The notes: generated by a model from the letters alone, not told the origin. Shown: positions 45,104 through 56,261, numbered from the stretch's first letter. The stretch is 64,000 nucleotides of DNA from Phenylobacterium glaciei (GCF_016772415.1 NZ_JAGSGD010000001.1:248001-312000); one strand, 5' to 3'. Translations and numbers: made by a program.

Positions 45104-46225
45104 TCACGCTTGCGTGACGGCGGGCTTGCGTTTCGGTTTCGGCGTTTCGTCAGGGGCGATCCCGGCCTTCCGGTCTCGCAGTTTCTCGGGCTCCCCGTCG
45201 GCGGACAATAGCACTGCGACCCAGCGGGTTCCGTCGAACTGGGCGAGGATGACCATGGCCATCACCGTCAGCGGGGTGGACAGGAACATGCCGGCCACCC
45301 CCCAGATGGCGCCCCAGAAGGCCAAGCTGAGCAGCACCACCAGCGGGTCGATGTTCAGGCTCTGTCCCTGCATCCGGGGCAGCACCACATTGCCCACGAC
45401 GAACTGGATGGTCTGCAGCACCGCCAGCAGGACGATGGCCGGCCAGATGGGCTCGAACTGGATCAGGGCGAAGATCGGGGGCGCCAGGATGCCCACCGCC
45501 CCGCCGATGATCGGGATGTAGGAGGCGATGAAGATCAGGAAGGCCCAGAACACCGCGTTGTCGAGGCCCAGAACCGCCATCACCACCCAGGAGCCGACGG
45601 CGATCATCAGGCCGGTGACGGTCTGCACCCAGAGGTACTGCTCCACCCCGTCGCGGATCCGGTGGAAAGCCTCCACCGCCTCTCGCCGGGCGGCCCGGTT
45701 GGAGGACAGTCCCACCAGCTTGCGCTCGAAGGCGTGCCGCGAGGCGATGATGAAGCCGAGATAGATCAGGATGAAGATGGCGTTGGAGGCGAAGTTCTGG
45801 ATTCCCCGGGCCACGTCCCCCAGGTACTTCGTCGGGTCGAGACGCCGGAACAGCTGGTCGATGGTGGGGGCGACGTCGACCCCGGCCACATTGGCGACCT
45901 GGGCGATCAGCTTGTTCAGCTTGGGGACATAGGTGACCAGCTGGGTGGCGAAGCTGGCCCCGTTATCGGCGATGACGAACAGGGCGCTGCCGAACAGCAG
46001 GATGGAGACCACCAGGGCCAGCGGCATGGCGGCCCTGGTGGGCAGCCACTTGAAGCGCCGGTTCAGGACCCGGGCGAAGCCGTCGATGACGATGGCCAGG
46101 AACATGGCCATGGCCGGCGGGGTGAGGATGTCGGCCATCCAGTAGATGGTCGCGCCCACGGCGATCACCGCCAGGGTGACCAGGCAGATGCGGGAGACGT
46201 TGATGGTCGGTTCGGCGGCGGGCAT
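45104..46225 (-). CDS. AI-2E family transporter
   Basis: A 373-residue polytopic membrane protein with about eight hydrophobic segments (for example LVTLAVIAVGATIYWMADIL). Conserved family stretches include YIPIIGGAVGILAPPIFALIQF and FLSTPLTVMAMVIL at the C-terminal side. Members export autoinducer-2 or other small solutes; the ligand here is unknown. A polar Lys/Pro-rich tail ends it. The ATG at 46225 opens before the first membrane helix; TTG 46261 would add 12 residues. It is divergent from the HerA-like gene. Confidence 0.87.
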   Translation of the reverse strand: MPAAEPTINVSRICLVTLAVIAVGATIYWMADILTPPAMAMFLAIVIDGFARVLNRRFKWLPTRAAMPLALVVSILLFGSALFVIADNGASFATQLVTYVPKLNKLIAQVANVAGVDVAPTIDQLFRRLDPTKYLGDVARGIQNFASNAIFILIYLGFIIASRHAFERKLVGLSSNRAARREAVEAFHRIRDGVEQYLWVQTVTGLMIAVGSWVVMAVLGLDNAVFWAFLIFIASYIPIIGGAVGILAPPIFALIQFEPIWPAIVLLAVLQTIQFVVGNVVLPRMQGQSLNIDPLVVLLSLAFWGAIWGVAGMFLSTPLTVMAMVILAQFDGTRWVAVLLSADGEPEKLRDRKAGIAPDETPKPKRKPAVTQA

Positions 46226-46454
46226 GGAGCCGACTGTCCTCGGGGTCGAAGGTGGCGTCAATCAACGCTGTCTACGCTGATTTCCGGGAGATGAAGCTGC
46301 GTTGTTCGCCGGTTTTGACGTCCGCCGGGCAAGGCTGAGCCACAACGCGCGAGTTTGGCGAAATGAACTCCCACGTGACAATTGTTTACGCTTGCCCGTG
46401 GCGACGCAGGCGCGCGGGCGATAGCGTGGCGGCGCAGTTCCACGGAGCATTCTC

Positions 46455-47956
46455 ATGGCCGACGACGGCGTCCTGATCGGGTTTTCCGATCATCCTGAAA
46501 GCCTGCGGCTGGACCGCGCCAACCGTCACGGCCTGGTGGCCGGGGCCACCGGCACCGGCAAGACCGTCACCCTGCAGGCCTTGGCCCAGGGACTGTCGGA
46601 CGCCGGCGTGCCGGTCTTCGCCGCCGATGTGAAGGGCGACCTCTGCGGGATCGCCGCGCCCGGCGCGCCCAACGAAAAGATGCTGGCCCGCGCGGCCGCC
46701 ATGAACCTGGAACTGCACCCGGCCGCGGCCCCGGTGGTGTTCTGGGATCTGTTCGGCGAGCAGGGCCATCCGATCCGCGCCACGGTCTCGGAGATGGGAC
46801 CGCTGCTGATCTCCCGCATGCTGGAGCTCAACGACGTGCAGGAGGGCGTGCTGTCGGTGGTGTTCCGCGCCGCCGACGCCGAGGGCCTGCTGCTGCTGGA
46901 CCTGAAGGATTTGCAGGCCGCACTCACCTACACCTCCGACCACGCCAAGGAACTGGGCGCCCGGTACGGCAACGTCTCGGCCGCCACCGTGGCCACCATC
47001 CAGCGCAAGCTGCTGACCCTGGAGGACCAGGGGGGGCCAATCTGTTCGGCGAACCGGCGCTGAAACTTTCCGACCTGATGCGCACGGACGGCGCGGGGCG
47101 CGGCTATGTGAACATCCTGGCCGCCGACAAGCTGATCGCCAGCCCCAGGCTCTACGCCACCTTCCTGCTGTGGCTGATGAGCGAGCTGTTCGAGGAGCTG
47201 CCCGAGGTCGGCGACCCCGACAAGCCCAAGCTGGCCTTCTTCTTCGACGAGGCCCACCTGTTGTTCCGCGACGCCCCCAAGCCGCTGCTGGAAAAGGTGG
47301 AACAGGTGGTTCGCCTGATCCGGTCCAAGGGGGTCGGAGTCTATTTCGTCACCCAGAACCCGGCCGATATTCCCGAGACCGTGCTGGGTCAGCTGGGCAA
47401 CCGCATCCAGCATGCCTTGCGGGCCTATACCCCCGTTGAGCAGCGGGGCCTGAAGGCCGCCGCCGACAGCTTCCGCGCCAATCCGGCCTTCGACACCGCC
47501 GAGGCGATCCAGGCCCTGGGGGTCGGCGAGGCCCTGGTTTCGATGCTGGACGAGAAGGGCGCGCCGACCATGGTGCAGAAGACGATGATCCGGCCGCCCA
47601 ATTCCCGGCTTGGACCCCTGACCCCGGCGGAGCGCACGGCGGTGATGGCCGCCAGCCCTGTGCACGGGCTCTACGATGAAGCCCAGGACCGGGAATCGGC
47701 CTTCGAGAAGCTGGCCGCCCGCGCCACCGCCGCCTCGGAAGCCGCCGCCGCCCCGCCGGTTCAGCAGAGCCGACCCGCGCCGGCGCAGCCCTGGGGCGAC
47801 GATCCCGCGCCCGCCCGTCGTCCGGCGGCGCGCGCCTCCAGCCGCCAGTCCATGGGTGAGCCCTTCGCCAAACAGCTGCTGCGCACCGTGGCCAGCACGG
47901 CGGGCCGCGAGATCATCCGCGGCCTGATGGGCGGCCTGAAGCGTAGCCGCCGATGA
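46455..47956 (+). pseudogene. HerA-like ATPase (DUF853/YjgR family), split by a frameshift
   Basis: Two adjoining frames together encode a full ~500-residue DUF853 protein. The first (46455-47063) carries Walker [17 protein letters not shown] and runs to LTLEDQGG. The second, from 47036, continues [19 protein letters not shown] and carries the Walker [14 protein letters not shown] and [22 protein letters not shown]. The break falls at a run of seven G residues (47030-47036), where one base is missing or a -1 slip is needed. The second frame alone could start at ATG 47078 but would lack the P-loop. The family is a putative DNA-translocating ATPase of unknown role. Real mutation, sequencing error and programmed slippage are all possible. 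Confidence 0.8.
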
Positions 47957-49146
47957 CCAGCGAACGCCCCCTCGAGGCCATCACCGCCGAGCTCGGCGCC
48001 CTGGCCGACCGCCCCTCCACGGCGCTCTCCCTGGCCCTGATCGGCCAGCCGGGCTCGCGGTATCAGATCCCCACCCCAGCCGGTGTCATCGATCTCGACG
48101 CCTTCGATCGCAACGTGGCGCGTATGGCGGCGCGGGCGAAGGCGGCGGGTCTGGTCCTGCGGCCCCATGCCAAGTCGCACAAGTGCGCGGCCCTGGCGCG
48201 GCGGCAGATCGCGGCCGGCGCGGTCGGGGTCTGCTGCGCCAAGCTGGCCGAGGCCGAGGCCCTGTCGGCGGCGGGCATCCGCGGCATCCTGATCACCTCG
48301 TCCCTGGCGGGGCAGCCCTCGGCGGCGCGCGCGGCCAGGCTGGCTGGGATCGACCCGGATTTCGCCATCACCGTCGATCATCCCGATGGCGCGACCGAGA
48401 TCGGGGAAGCCGCCCAGGCGGCGGGCGTCACCGTGCGCGTGGTCCTCGACGTGGACCTGGGCATGGGCCGGACCGGCGTCGCCAGCGTCGACCAAGGCGT
48501 GGCGGTGGGCGCGGCGATCATCGCCCAGCCGTCGCTGAAGCTGTTGGGAATCCAGGGCTATGGCGGTCACTGGCAGCACATGGCCGGCGCCAACGAACGC
48601 ACCGCCGCTGTGGCCGACGGGATCGGCAAGTTGACGGAGGTCGCCGCAGCGCTGCGGGCCCAGGGCCATGTGTTCAGCCTGATCACGGGCGGTGGCACCG
48701 GCACCTTCTCCGCCGACGCGGCGCAGGGGATTCTGAACGAGATCCAGGCCGGCTCCTACGCCTTCATGGACCGCGAGTACCGCGAGGCCCTGGGCGATGA
48801 CGACGACGGGGCCTTCGAGACGAGCCTGATGGTCCAGGCCCGGGTGATCAGCGCCAACGCCGAACGCTGGGTGACGGTGGACGCGGGGCTAAAGGCCTTC
48901 GCCACCGACGGCCCGGAGCCTGAGCCGCTGGGCGAGGCCTGGGCGGGTTCCAAGTATCGGTTCTTCGGCGACGAGCACGGCATGGTCACGCGGCCCCGCC
49001 ACAGGGCCGTGGCGCGGGGCGAGCGGGTGGAGTTCACGGCGCCGCACTGCGACCCGACGATCGATCGCTATGACCTGCTGCACCTGGTGCGAGGCGACGT
49101 GCTGGTGGACCTTGTCCGGGTCGAGGGGCGCGGCGCCTCGCAGTAG
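47953..49146 (+). CDS. DSD1-family PLP-dependent enzyme (D-threonine aldolase / D-serine dehydratase type)
   Basis: A 397-residue fold-type III PLP enzyme with an alanine-racemase-like barrel. The PLP lysine is in [17 protein letters not shown]. The C-terminal metal site of D-threonine aldolases and D-serine dehydratases appears as [25 protein letters not shown] and [10 protein letters not shown] are further family marks. It acts on D-amino acids, either cleaving D-threonine-type substrates or dehydrating D-serine; which one is not decidable here. It overlaps the HerA-like gene end by 4 bases (ATGA). Confidence 0.88.
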   Translation: MTSERPLEAITAELGALADRPSTALSLALIGQPGSRYQIPTPAGVIDLDAFDRNVARMAARAKAAGLVLRPHAKSHKCAALARRQIAAGAVGVCCAKLAEAEALSAAGIRGILITSSLAGQPSAARAARLAGIDPDFAITVDHPDGATEIGEAAQAAGVTVRVVLDVDLGMGRTGVASVDQGVAVGAAIIAQPSLKLLGIQGYGGHWQHMAGANERTAAVADGIGKLTEVAAALRAQGHVFSLITGGGTGTFSADAAQGILNEIQAGSYAFMDREYREALGDDDDGAFETSLMVQARVISANAERWVTVDAGLKAFATDGPEPEPLGEAWAGSKYRFFGDEHGMVTRPRHRAVARGERVEFTAPHCDPTIDRYDLLHLVRGDVLVDLVRVEGRGASQ

Positions 49147-49151
49147 GGGGA

Positions 49152-49310
49152 CTATTTCGGCTTGTCGGCCGGGGCGTCCTTGAAGGCTTCCTTCACCTCG
49201 TCCTCAGTGATGCGGGCCTTGGGATTACCCGGTTGGCCGAGGTTCTGTTCCTCGGTGCCGTCGCCCATCACGCCGGGCTGGGAGCCGTCGTTCTTCTGCT
49301 CTTGGGTCAT
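49152..49310 (-). CDS. 52-residue acidic hypothetical protein
   Basis: A small frame from ATG 49308-49310 to TAG at 49152-49154. The product is hydrophilic: a Gln/Gly/Asp-rich N-terminal half (MTQEQKNDGSQPG) and a charged helix-like C-terminal half (RITEDEVKEAFKDAPADKPK). A weak AAGG lies before the ATG. I do not recognise a family. It converges with the DSD1 gene with a 5-bp gap. Amino-acid composition and the complete absence of a competing gene support it. Confidence 0.6.
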   Translation of the reverse strand: MTQEQKNDGSQPGVMGDGTEEQNLGQPGNPKARITEDEVKEAFKDAPADKPK

Positions 49311-49409
49311 GGTGCGCCTTTCGGGCTTTCGTTGCCTGAGGAGAACGGCTCCCCTGTCGGTCTGTTCCGGTCAGGCGCTTTGGGTCAGATCAAATCCCGG
49401 CGTGAGACC

Positions 49410-52136
49410 CTAGGTGGAGGCCCGGGCCAGGGCTTCGCGCACGGCGGCGCTGAGCTGCTCGGCCCGGAAGGGCTTGCGGACCACGGGCCAAGTGATCTCC
49501 GCGCCGCCTTCGGCAAACTCGTCGCCCGCATAGCCGGTGGTGAGCACGATGGGCAGGCCGGGGCGCTGGCTGCGGGTCCAGCTGGCCAGCTCTACCCCGT
49601 TCATGCCGCCGGGCATGACGATATCGGAGATCAGCAGGTCGAAGGCCTGGCCGGTCTTCAGGCGGGCCATGGCCGAGGGCCCGTCGACATCGGTGGTCAC
49701 GTCGCAGCCCATCTCCTGCAGCAGGCTCTCGGTGACGGCGCGGACGGCGGCGTCGTCCTCCACCAGCAGAATGGAGGTTCCGGCCGCCCAGCTATCGTCG
49801 CTGGGTTCGCGCGGCGCTTCAACCGTGGGTGCGGCGTCCACGGCCGGCACGTAGAGGGTGACGGTGGTCCCTTCGCCGGGCCGTGAGTCGATGGCCACGG
49901 CCCCGCCGCACTGGCTCATGAAGCCATAGACCTGGGCCAAACCGAGACCCGTGCCCTTGCCCACTTCCTTGGTGGTGAAGAAGGGCTCGAAGGCGCGCCG
50001 CAGCACCTCGGCGCTCATGCCTGTACCCGTGTCGGCGACGCTGACGGCCACGTAGTCACCGGGTGTCGCGCCCGAGACCTGACCCTGCGCCAAGGTCAGG
50101 CGGCGGGTGAGGATCTCGATCCTGCCGTGGCCTTCCACCGCATCGGCGGCGTTGACCACCAGGTTCAGCAGGGCGGCCTCGAACTGGGCGGGGTCCAGGC
50201 GGGTGGCGCCGACGCCGGCCTCGCAGTCCACGGTCAGGTCGATGGATTCGCCGACGGCGCGGCGCACCAGGGGCTCGACCTGCTCAATCAGGGCGCCGAC
50301 ATCCACCACCTCCAGCTTCAGCTCCTGGCGGCGTGAGAAGGCCAGCAACTGCCGGGTCAGGCGTTCGCCGCGACGGCCGGCGGCGAGCGCCGCCTCCGAC
50401 AGGCGCTTGACCCGGGCGGTGTCGGCCGGGTTCTTCAGGATCATGTCCAGCCCGCCGATAACCACGGTCAGCAGGTTGTTGAAGTCGTGGGCCACGCCGC
50501 CCGTCAGACGGCCGACGGTCTCCAGGCGATGGGCCTGGGCGAGCGCGGCCTCGGCCCGGGCGCGTTCCTCCAGGCTGGCTTCCAGTTCGCGGGTGCGTTC
50601 GGCGACGCGTTCCTCCAGGTGGCGGCGGGCCTCGACGATCTCGGTGACGTCGGAGGAGGAGCCGAACCAGCGGCGGATCGTGCCGTCCTCCTCGCGGATA
50701 GCCGAGGCGCGCGCATTGAACCAGCGCCAGACCCCGTCGTGGCGGCGCAGCCGGTGCTCCAGATCGAAGGGCAGGCCGCCCTTGATGGCCTGGGACCAGG
50801 CGCCCTGCAGGTCGTCGCGGTCGTCGGGGTGGACCGCGTCCAGCCACTTGTCCCCCAGGTGCTGGGCGGCGGGGACGCCGGTGAAGTCGATCCACTGGGG
50901 GCTGAAGTAATCGAAGTCGCCGTCGGGCCGCGCCGACCACAGCAGCTGGGGCAGGGAGTCTACCAGGGCGCGGACCCGGGCCTCTCCGCCGCGCAGCTGG
51001 GTCTCAGCGGTCTTGCGGTCGGTGATGTCGGAGCAGGAGCCGATATAGCCGAGGAACTTGCCATCGCGGTCGAAGCGCGGGGCGGCGGCTTCGTCGATCC
51101 AGCGATAGGCGCCGTCGTGGCGCAGGATGCGGTACTCCAGCCGCGCCCGGCTGCGGGCCGCGAAATGCTCGTCATAGGTCGCCAGGACCCGGGCGCGGTC
51201 CTCGGGGTGGACTTCTTCAAGCCAGCCTCGAGCCAGTTCTTCCTCCATCCGCCGGCCGGTGAAGGCCAGCCAGGAGGCGTTGAACCAGATGGCGCCCATG
51301 CTCGGGCCGCTCATCCAGATCATCACCGGGGCGGCGTTGGCGATGTGCTCGAACTCGTCGCGGCTGCGACGGGCCTCTTCCTCAGCGGCGCGGACCGCCT
51401 GGTCGGCGAGGCGCTGGTCTGTGACGTCGTGGAAGCTGACCGCCAGGCCTTCCCCCAGTTTCATGGCGCTGGAGCGTATCCACCGTTCCTGGCCGTCGAT
51501 GACGCGGCGGACATCCATCTCGTCGGGGACGCCGGCCTCCAGCGCCTTGCGCAGGCGCTCGATCATTTCGATGGTGGTGTCACCGGTGAAGACCTCGCTC
51601 ACCCGGCGTCCGGCCAAGCCCTGACCGGCCGGCGCCATGCGGTCCGCGGCGGGATTGGCGTAGGCCCAGACGAAGTCGGTCACGCGGCCCGCCTCGCGCA
51701 CCGGCTCCATGATCACAAAGCCGTCCAGGGCCTGTTCCTGGAAAATGCGGAACCGCGCCTCCACCGTCGCGCCCTCCTGAACCGCCAGGCGCAGCGCCTT
51801 GGCGATAGCGACGGTCAAGGCGGCGGTGACGACAAAGAGGAGCAATTGAACATGCTGCTGCCGCCAGGACTCCTCCATCGGCGCCTTGGGCAACCAGAGA
51901 ATCCAGACCGCGCCGGCGCTCAACGCCGTGGCGAGCAGGCCGCCCCGCAGACCTGCCACAAGGGTGGCGAACAGGACGGCGGGATAGAAGGCCATGTAGT
52001 TGGGGGGCAGCGCCATCAGCAGGCCTGCCAATTCGCGCAGGACAACCGCGACGGAGACGGCGGCTGTGGCGGCCAGATAGCCGACGGACGGGCGTTTGAT
52101 CGCGACTGCGAAACGCTGCGCCCACCGACCAATCAT
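49410..52136 (-). CDS. Hybrid PAS-domain sensor histidine kinase/response regulator
   Basis: A 908-residue membrane sensor. A DUF4118-like N-terminal region with about four hydrophobic segments (1-110) is followed by three PAS/PAC modules (about 125-240, 260-370, 390-505) and a coiled segment. The kinase core follows, with the phosphoacceptor His in [11 protein letters not shown], the ATPase motifs [17 protein letters not shown] and [10 protein letters not shown], and a C-terminal receiver (phosphoacceptor Asp in [14 protein letters not shown]). It probably passes phosphate to a separate histidine phosphotransferase. The signal is unknown. No partner regulator is adjacent. Confidence 0.93.
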   Translation of the reverse strand: MIGRWAQRFAVAIKRPSVGYLAATAAVSVAVVLRELAGLLMALPPNYMAFYPAVLFATLVAGLRGGLLATALSAGAVWILWLPKAPMEESWRQQHVQLLLFVVTAALTVAIAKALRLAVQEGATVEARFRIFQEQALDGFVIMEPVREAGRVTDFVWAYANPAADRMAPAGQGLAGRRVSEVFTGDTTIEMIERLRKALEAGVPDEMDVRRVIDGQERWIRSSAMKLGEGLAVSFHDVTDQRLADQAVRAAEEEARRSRDEFEHIANAAPVMIWMSGPSMGAIWFNASWLAFTGRRMEEELARGWLEEVHPEDRARVLATYDEHFAARSRARLEYRILRHDGAYRWIDEAAAPRFDRDGKFLGYIGSCSDITDRKTAETQLRGGEARVRALVDSLPQLLWSARPDGDFDYFSPQWIDFTGVPAAQHLGDKWLDAVHPDDRDDLQGAWSQAIKGGLPFDLEHRLRRHDGVWRWFNARASAIREEDGTIRRWFGSSSDVTEIVEARRHLEERVAERTRELEASLEERARAEAALAQAHRLETVGRLTGGVAHDFNNLLTVVIGGLDMILKNPADTARVKRLSEAALAAGRRGERLTRQLLAFSRRQELKLEVVDVGALIEQVEPLVRRAVGESIDLTVDCEAGVGATRLDPAQFEAALLNLVVNAADAVEGHGRIEILTRRLTLAQGQVSGATPGDYVAVSVADTGTGMSAEVLRRAFEPFFTTKEVGKGTGLGLAQVYGFMSQCGGAVAIDSRPGEGTTVTLYVPAVDAAPTVEAPREPSDDSWAAGTSILLVEDDAAVRAVTESLLQEMGCDVTTDVDGPSAMARLKTGQAFDLLISDIVMPGGMNGVELASWTRSQRPGLPIVLTTGYAGDEFAEGGAEITWPVVRKPFRAEQLSAAVREALARAST

Positions 52137-52186
52137 AACGCGAAAATGCCCCCACTCAGGGTTTCGGACACACCGAACCCCTTATC

Positions 52187-52222
52187 GGAGGGAACGTAAA
52201 GCGTGGCCTTACGGTTCCCTCC
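52187..52222. other. Hairpin between the SDR gene and the histidine kinase
   Basis: GGAGGGAACGTAA (52187-52199) pairs with TTACGGTTCCCTCC (52209-52222), 13 bp with one bulged G and a nine-base loop. It lies 18 bases past the SDR stop and 50 bases before the kinase start. Without a T tract it may be a weak terminator or a leader element for the kinase. Confidence 0.5.
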
Positions 52223-52239
52223 GCCGCGGGCGGTTCAGA

Positions 52240-53022
<783 letters not shown>

Positions 53023-53082
53023 GGACGCGTCGCTCCCGGTTCTGTTTAGATCAGGTCTTGTTTCACCCGAGGCTTTAGCCCG

Positions 53083-53505
53083 ATGAGCGGCAAGTCAAAA
53101 GCGTCACCCAACGTCAATGGCGCCGGTTTCGACGCCACCGCGGCGATCGACCCCAAGCACGCCCTGGTCCCGGCGGTGCAGAAGGTCAATGAGCAGCGGG
53201 TGGCGCAGGGCTTCTGGCCCAAGTTCCGCAAGGTGGCGGCCAAGATCCCGTTCGCCGACGACGTGCTCTCGGTCTGGTACTGCGCCCGCGACCCCACGAC
53301 ACCCAAGGCGGCCAAGGGGCTGATGATGGCGGCGCTGGCCTATTTCGTCCTGCCGACCGATGCGATCCCCGACATCCTCGGCGTGATCGGCTTCACGGAC
53401 GATGCGGCGGTGTTCGCCGCCATGTTGGCGCTGGTGGGCAAGAACCTGAAGCCCCGCCACCGCGAGGCGGCCCAAGGCTTTCTGGCGCGGATGAAGGGCG
53501 ACTAG
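53083..53505 (+). CDS. DUF1232 (YkvA-like) protein
   Basis: A 140-residue protein with the DUF1232 core CARDPTTPKAAKGLMMAALAYFVLPTDAIPDILGVIGFTDD in the middle (about 65-107; shown by its repeated hydrophobic stretches and the LPTDAIPD motif). It has a polar N-terminal extension of about 60 residues. Unlike the metK-linked copy it lacks a second membrane segment. Function unknown. It is divergent from the SDR gene and reads into ohrR 32 bases later. Confidence 0.8.
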   Translation: MSGKSKASPNVNGAGFDATAAIDPKHALVPAVQKVNEQRVAQGFWPKFRKVAAKIPFADDVLSVWYCARDPTTPKAAKGLMMAALAYFVLPTDAIPDILGVIGFTDDAAVFAAMLALVGKNLKPRHREAAQGFLARMKGD

Positions 53506-53537
53506 GCCGGCCGCCCCCGATCCGGTAGCCTTTCAGG

Positions 53538-54035
53538 ATGAGCCTCCCGTCTGCCAAGCGCGCCAAACCTCAGCCGAAGCCGGCGAACGTCGGCGACCTG
53601 CTGCGCCTGGACCTGCAGCTCTGCTTCGCCCTCTACAGTTCCGGCAACCTGATGAGCCGGCTCTATCGGCCGCTGCTGGAGCCGCTGGGCCTGACCTATC
53701 CGCAGTACCTGGCGATGATGGCCCTGTGGGAGGCCTCGCCCCAGACGGTGGGCGGCCTGGGTCGCAAGCTCAGCCTGGATTCAGGCACTCTGACGCCGCT
53801 GTTCAAGCGGCTGGAGAGTGCGGGCCTGGTGACGCGGGACCGCGATCCGCAGGACCAGCGCCGCGTGCTGATCGCTCTGACGGACGCCGGCGCGGCCCTG
53901 AAGGCCAAGGCCGCCGACATTCCCTGGACGGTGCTGTGCCAACTGCCGCTTCCCCCGGAGGAGGCCGTGGCCCTGAAGGCCACCCTGACCCGGCTGGCGG
54001 CGGGCCTGGCCGAGCTGGTGGCCGACGAGGACTAG
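53538..54035 (+). CDS. ohrR: OhrR-type MarR regulator
   Basis: A 165-residue winged-helix regulator. The N-terminal LQLCFALYSSGNLMSRLYRPLLEPLGLTYPQYL carries the reactive Cys and tyrosines that define OhrR, the organic-hydroperoxide sensor (known Cys-oxidation mechanism). The winged helix runs about 60-115, with LDSGTLTPLFKRLE as recognition helix. No ohr peroxidase gene is in the window, so its target is elsewhere or this is a redox-sensing relative. It converges with the molybdo-oxidoreductase gene, overlapping by 4 bases. Confidence 0.85.
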   Translation: MSLPSAKRAKPQPKPANVGDLLRLDLQLCFALYSSGNLMSRLYRPLLEPLGLTYPQYLAMMALWEASPQTVGGLGRKLSLDSGTLTPLFKRLESAGLVTRDRDPQDQRRVLIALTDAGAALKAKAADIPWTVLCQLPLPPEEAVALKATLTRLAAGLAELVADED

Positions 54036-54802
54036 ATCCCGGCGTACCACTGGTAGCCGCGGTCTTCCCAATAGCCGCCCCGGCCGCGGCCCAGCGCCGC
54101 GAAGCTGTCGATGGCCTCGATGCGCATGACGTACTTGGCCATCTTGTAGCCCAGCTGCCGCTCCAGCCGCAGGCGGACGGGCGCGCCGTGCGCCACCGGC
54201 AGGGGGGCGTCGTTCATCTCGTAGGCCAGGATGGTCTGGGGGTGGAAGGCGTCGGCGATGGCGATGGTCTCGTAATAGTCGCCGCTGCCGTCCAGGGTCA
54301 GCTCCAGGGTGTCGGCGCAGAAGAAGGCGATGTAGCGCGCCTGGGGTTTGAGGCCCGCCCGCTTCAGCAGGGGGCCGAGCCGCGCGCCGCGCCATTGGGC
54401 GATGCTGCTCCAGCCCTCGACGCAGTCGTGGCGGGTGATCTGGCTGCGGGCCGGCTGGGCGTGAAGTTCCGCGAGGGACAGGCTGAAGGGCCGCTCCACC
54501 AGCCCCCCGATCTGCAAACGCCAGTCCGCGAAGCCCTTGGCCGCCAGGGCCTGGTAGTCCTCGCTGTCGGGATTGGTGGTGCCGTTGGCGCGGAAATCCG
54601 GCGAGATGGCGCTGCGGTCGTACTCGCGGGCCAGGGCCGAGCGGCCGACGAACAGGCCGTGCAGGCGCCGGTTCAGGGCCTCGGCGCCGTCCAGGGTGGC
54701 GTTGACCTGGGGGGACTGGGTGAGCTTGTCGCAGGCGGCGGCGGTCAGGCCCACGGCGGTGGTGAGGCCGCCGCGCAGCCAGGCTCTGCGGGTGGCGGTC
54801 AT
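54032..54802 (-). CDS. Periplasmic molybdopterin-dependent oxidoreductase (sulfite-oxidase/MsrP fold)
   Basis: A 256-residue enzyme of the sulfite oxidase family. The N-terminal TRRAWLRGG twin-arginine motif and following hydrophobic stretch direct folded export. The molybdenum-binding Cys is in RHDCVEGWSSIAQWRGARL. It acts in the periplasm on an unknown substrate; MsrP-like repair of oxidised methionine or another oxo-transfer is possible. It is the last of three genes (periplasmic protein, cytochrome b, this), overlapping the cytochrome gene by 4 bases, which makes the cytochrome its electron partner. Confidence 0.88.
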   Translation of the reverse strand: MTATRRAWLRGGLTTAVGLTAAACDKLTQSPQVNATLDGAEALNRRLHGLFVGRSALAREYDRSAISPDFRANGTTNPDSEDYQALAAKGFADWRLQIGGLVERPFSLSLAELHAQPARSQITRHDCVEGWSSIAQWRGARLGPLLKRAGLKPQARYIAFFCADTLELTLDGSGDYYETIAIADAFHPQTILAYEMNDAPLPVAHGAPVRLRLERQLGYKMAKYVMRIEAIDSFAALGRGRGGYWEDRGYQWYAGI

Positions 54803-55644
54803 GGCGCGTCCTTCTCAGGGGTTTCAGGCTTGAGGACGAACCATCCGGTGATCATGGAGCGCAGCTCATTCACCGGCCCGGCCAGGACCACCATCACGAC
54901 GTGAAGAACCACAAAGGCCAGGATGCCGCTGGTGCTGAGGAAGTGCAGGGTCCGCGCGGTCTGCCGGCCGCCGAGGAGCATCGCCAGGTGCAGGCGCGCG
55001 TCCACCGCCGGCGACATGGCCAGGCCCGTCAGCAGCATCAGCGGCAGCAGTCCGAACACGACGGGCAGGTAGGTCAGCTTCTGCAGGACGTTGTAGCGCC
55101 GGGCGTCCTCGCCGCGGGGGAATTTCAGGCGGGCGTGGTCGGCGATGGCTCTGGGTAGGTGGGCCAGGTCCTCGCGGGTGGGGACCATCTCCCGCTGCAG
55201 CCTGCGGCTGATCAGGCCGGTGGCCAGGTAGAGCGCGCCGTTCAGCACGAACAGCCAGGCGAAGAAGAAGTGCCAGCGCCGCCCGGCCCCGAGGTCGAGC
55301 TCGCGAGGCAGGGTGAGCCAGGCGGGGAAGGCCCGCGCGCTCATCGACCCGTCCGCGCTGGCCGACGCGCCCAGCAGGCCGGTGGTGTCGAGGTTGATCC
55401 CCGGCGCGATCAGCCGGCCCGTCGGCTCGCCCTGGCTGCCCATCCCGCTGACGATCTGCGCGAAGGGATCGGCGAACCGCGCCGTCTCGCCCCAGTAGAA
55501 GGCCGGATGGCTGCAGAGGATCTGCAGGCCGCTGAGCAGCAGCACCACCAGGCTTGCGAGGTTCACCCAATGGGTGATCCGCACCACGGCGGGGTGGCGG
55601 TAGACCAGCAGGCCTCCGCCTTCCAGGGGCTTGTCGGGGCGCAT
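54799..55644 (-). CDS. Cytochrome b561-type membrane subunit
   Basis: A 281-residue membrane protein with about four helices and conserved His residues for two haems: VYRHPAVVRITHWVNLASL, RRWHFFFAWLFVLNGALYLATGL, and LHFLSTSGILAFVVLHVVMVV. It belongs to the b561/Ni-Fe-hydrogenase cytochrome b group that feeds electrons between the quinone pool and periplasmic enzymes. It lies between the molybdoenzyme and a periplasmic protein gene in one operon, which fits a redox couple for the molybdoenzyme. Confidence 0.88.
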   Translation of the reverse strand: MRPDKPLEGGGLLVYRHPAVVRITHWVNLASLVVLLLSGLQILCSHPAFYWGETARFADPFAQIVSGMGSQGEPTGRLIAPGINLDTTGLLGASASADGSMSARAFPAWLTLPRELDLGAGRRWHFFFAWLFVLNGALYLATGLISRRLQREMVPTREDLAHLPRAIADHARLKFPRGEDARRYNVLQKLTYLPVVFGLLPLMLLTGLAMSPAVDARLHLAMLLGGRQTARTLHFLSTSGILAFVVLHVVMVVLAGPVNELRSMITGWFVLKPETPEKDAP

Positions 55645-55655
55645 GGCGGCCCGCC

Positions 55656-56261
55656 TTACATCGGCGGAGCCTTGCCGTTCTCGCCGATCGCCACGCTGTT
55701 GGTGATCAGGCCGTTCGGGGTCTGGATGGCGGCCATGAACACTTTGGAGCCGGGCTGGACCAGGGTCCGCGCGCCGGGGACGATCTGCACGATGGGGGTC
55801 TTGGCCGGCACGACGATCTTGCGCACGCCGGTGGAATAGCTGACGTCGAAGGCGCTGCCGGACTTGCTGGCGACCACCTTGCCGACGGTGCCGTTGGTCA
55901 TCATCGAGCCCTTCTTCAGGTCCCAGCCGTAGTGGCCCTCGCCCATCTTCACGCCGGGCGGGAAGACGTGCACCTCGAGCGAGCGGCCGGTGCCGTCCTT
56001 CTGTGGCATCTCGGCTGTGCCGATGAAGCTGCCGGGCACGATCTGCGCCGCCGTGACGGACTTGGTGATCTGCACGGTCCAGTCCTTGGTCAGGCCGACG
56101 GTGAGCTTCTTGCCTTCACGGGAAGTCAGGTTCAGCGAAGTGGGGGTGACGGCGGTGATGACGCCCCGGACGAACTGCGGCGCGGGCGGCGCGGCCGGTT
56201 GCGCCAGCGCCGGGGCGGAGGCAAGCAGGGCGGCGGCGATGGAAAGAGCTACGTGCTTCAT
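55656..56261 (-). CDS. Periplasmic DUF5666-like protein
   Basis: A 201-residue protein with a signal peptide (MKHVALSIAAALLASAPALA). The mature protein is made of OB-like beta stretches (FVRGVITAVTPTSLNLTSREGKKLTVGL and FDVSYSTGVRKIVVPAKTPIVQ), reminding me of DUF5666. Function unknown. The ATG at 56261 follows AGAGG. It is first in the operon with the cytochrome b and molybdoenzyme, so it may be a periplasmic partner of that redox system. Confidence 0.75.
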   Translation of the reverse strand: MKHVALSIAAALLASAPALAQPAAPPAPQFVRGVITAVTPTSLNLTSREGKKLTVGLTKDWTVQITKSVTAAQIVPGSFIGTAEMPQKDGTGRSLEVHVFPPGVKMGEGHYGWDLKKGSMMTNGTVGKVVASKSGSAFDVSYSTGVRKIVVPAKTPIVQIVPGARTLVQPGSKVFMAAIQTPNGLITNSVAIGENGKAPPM

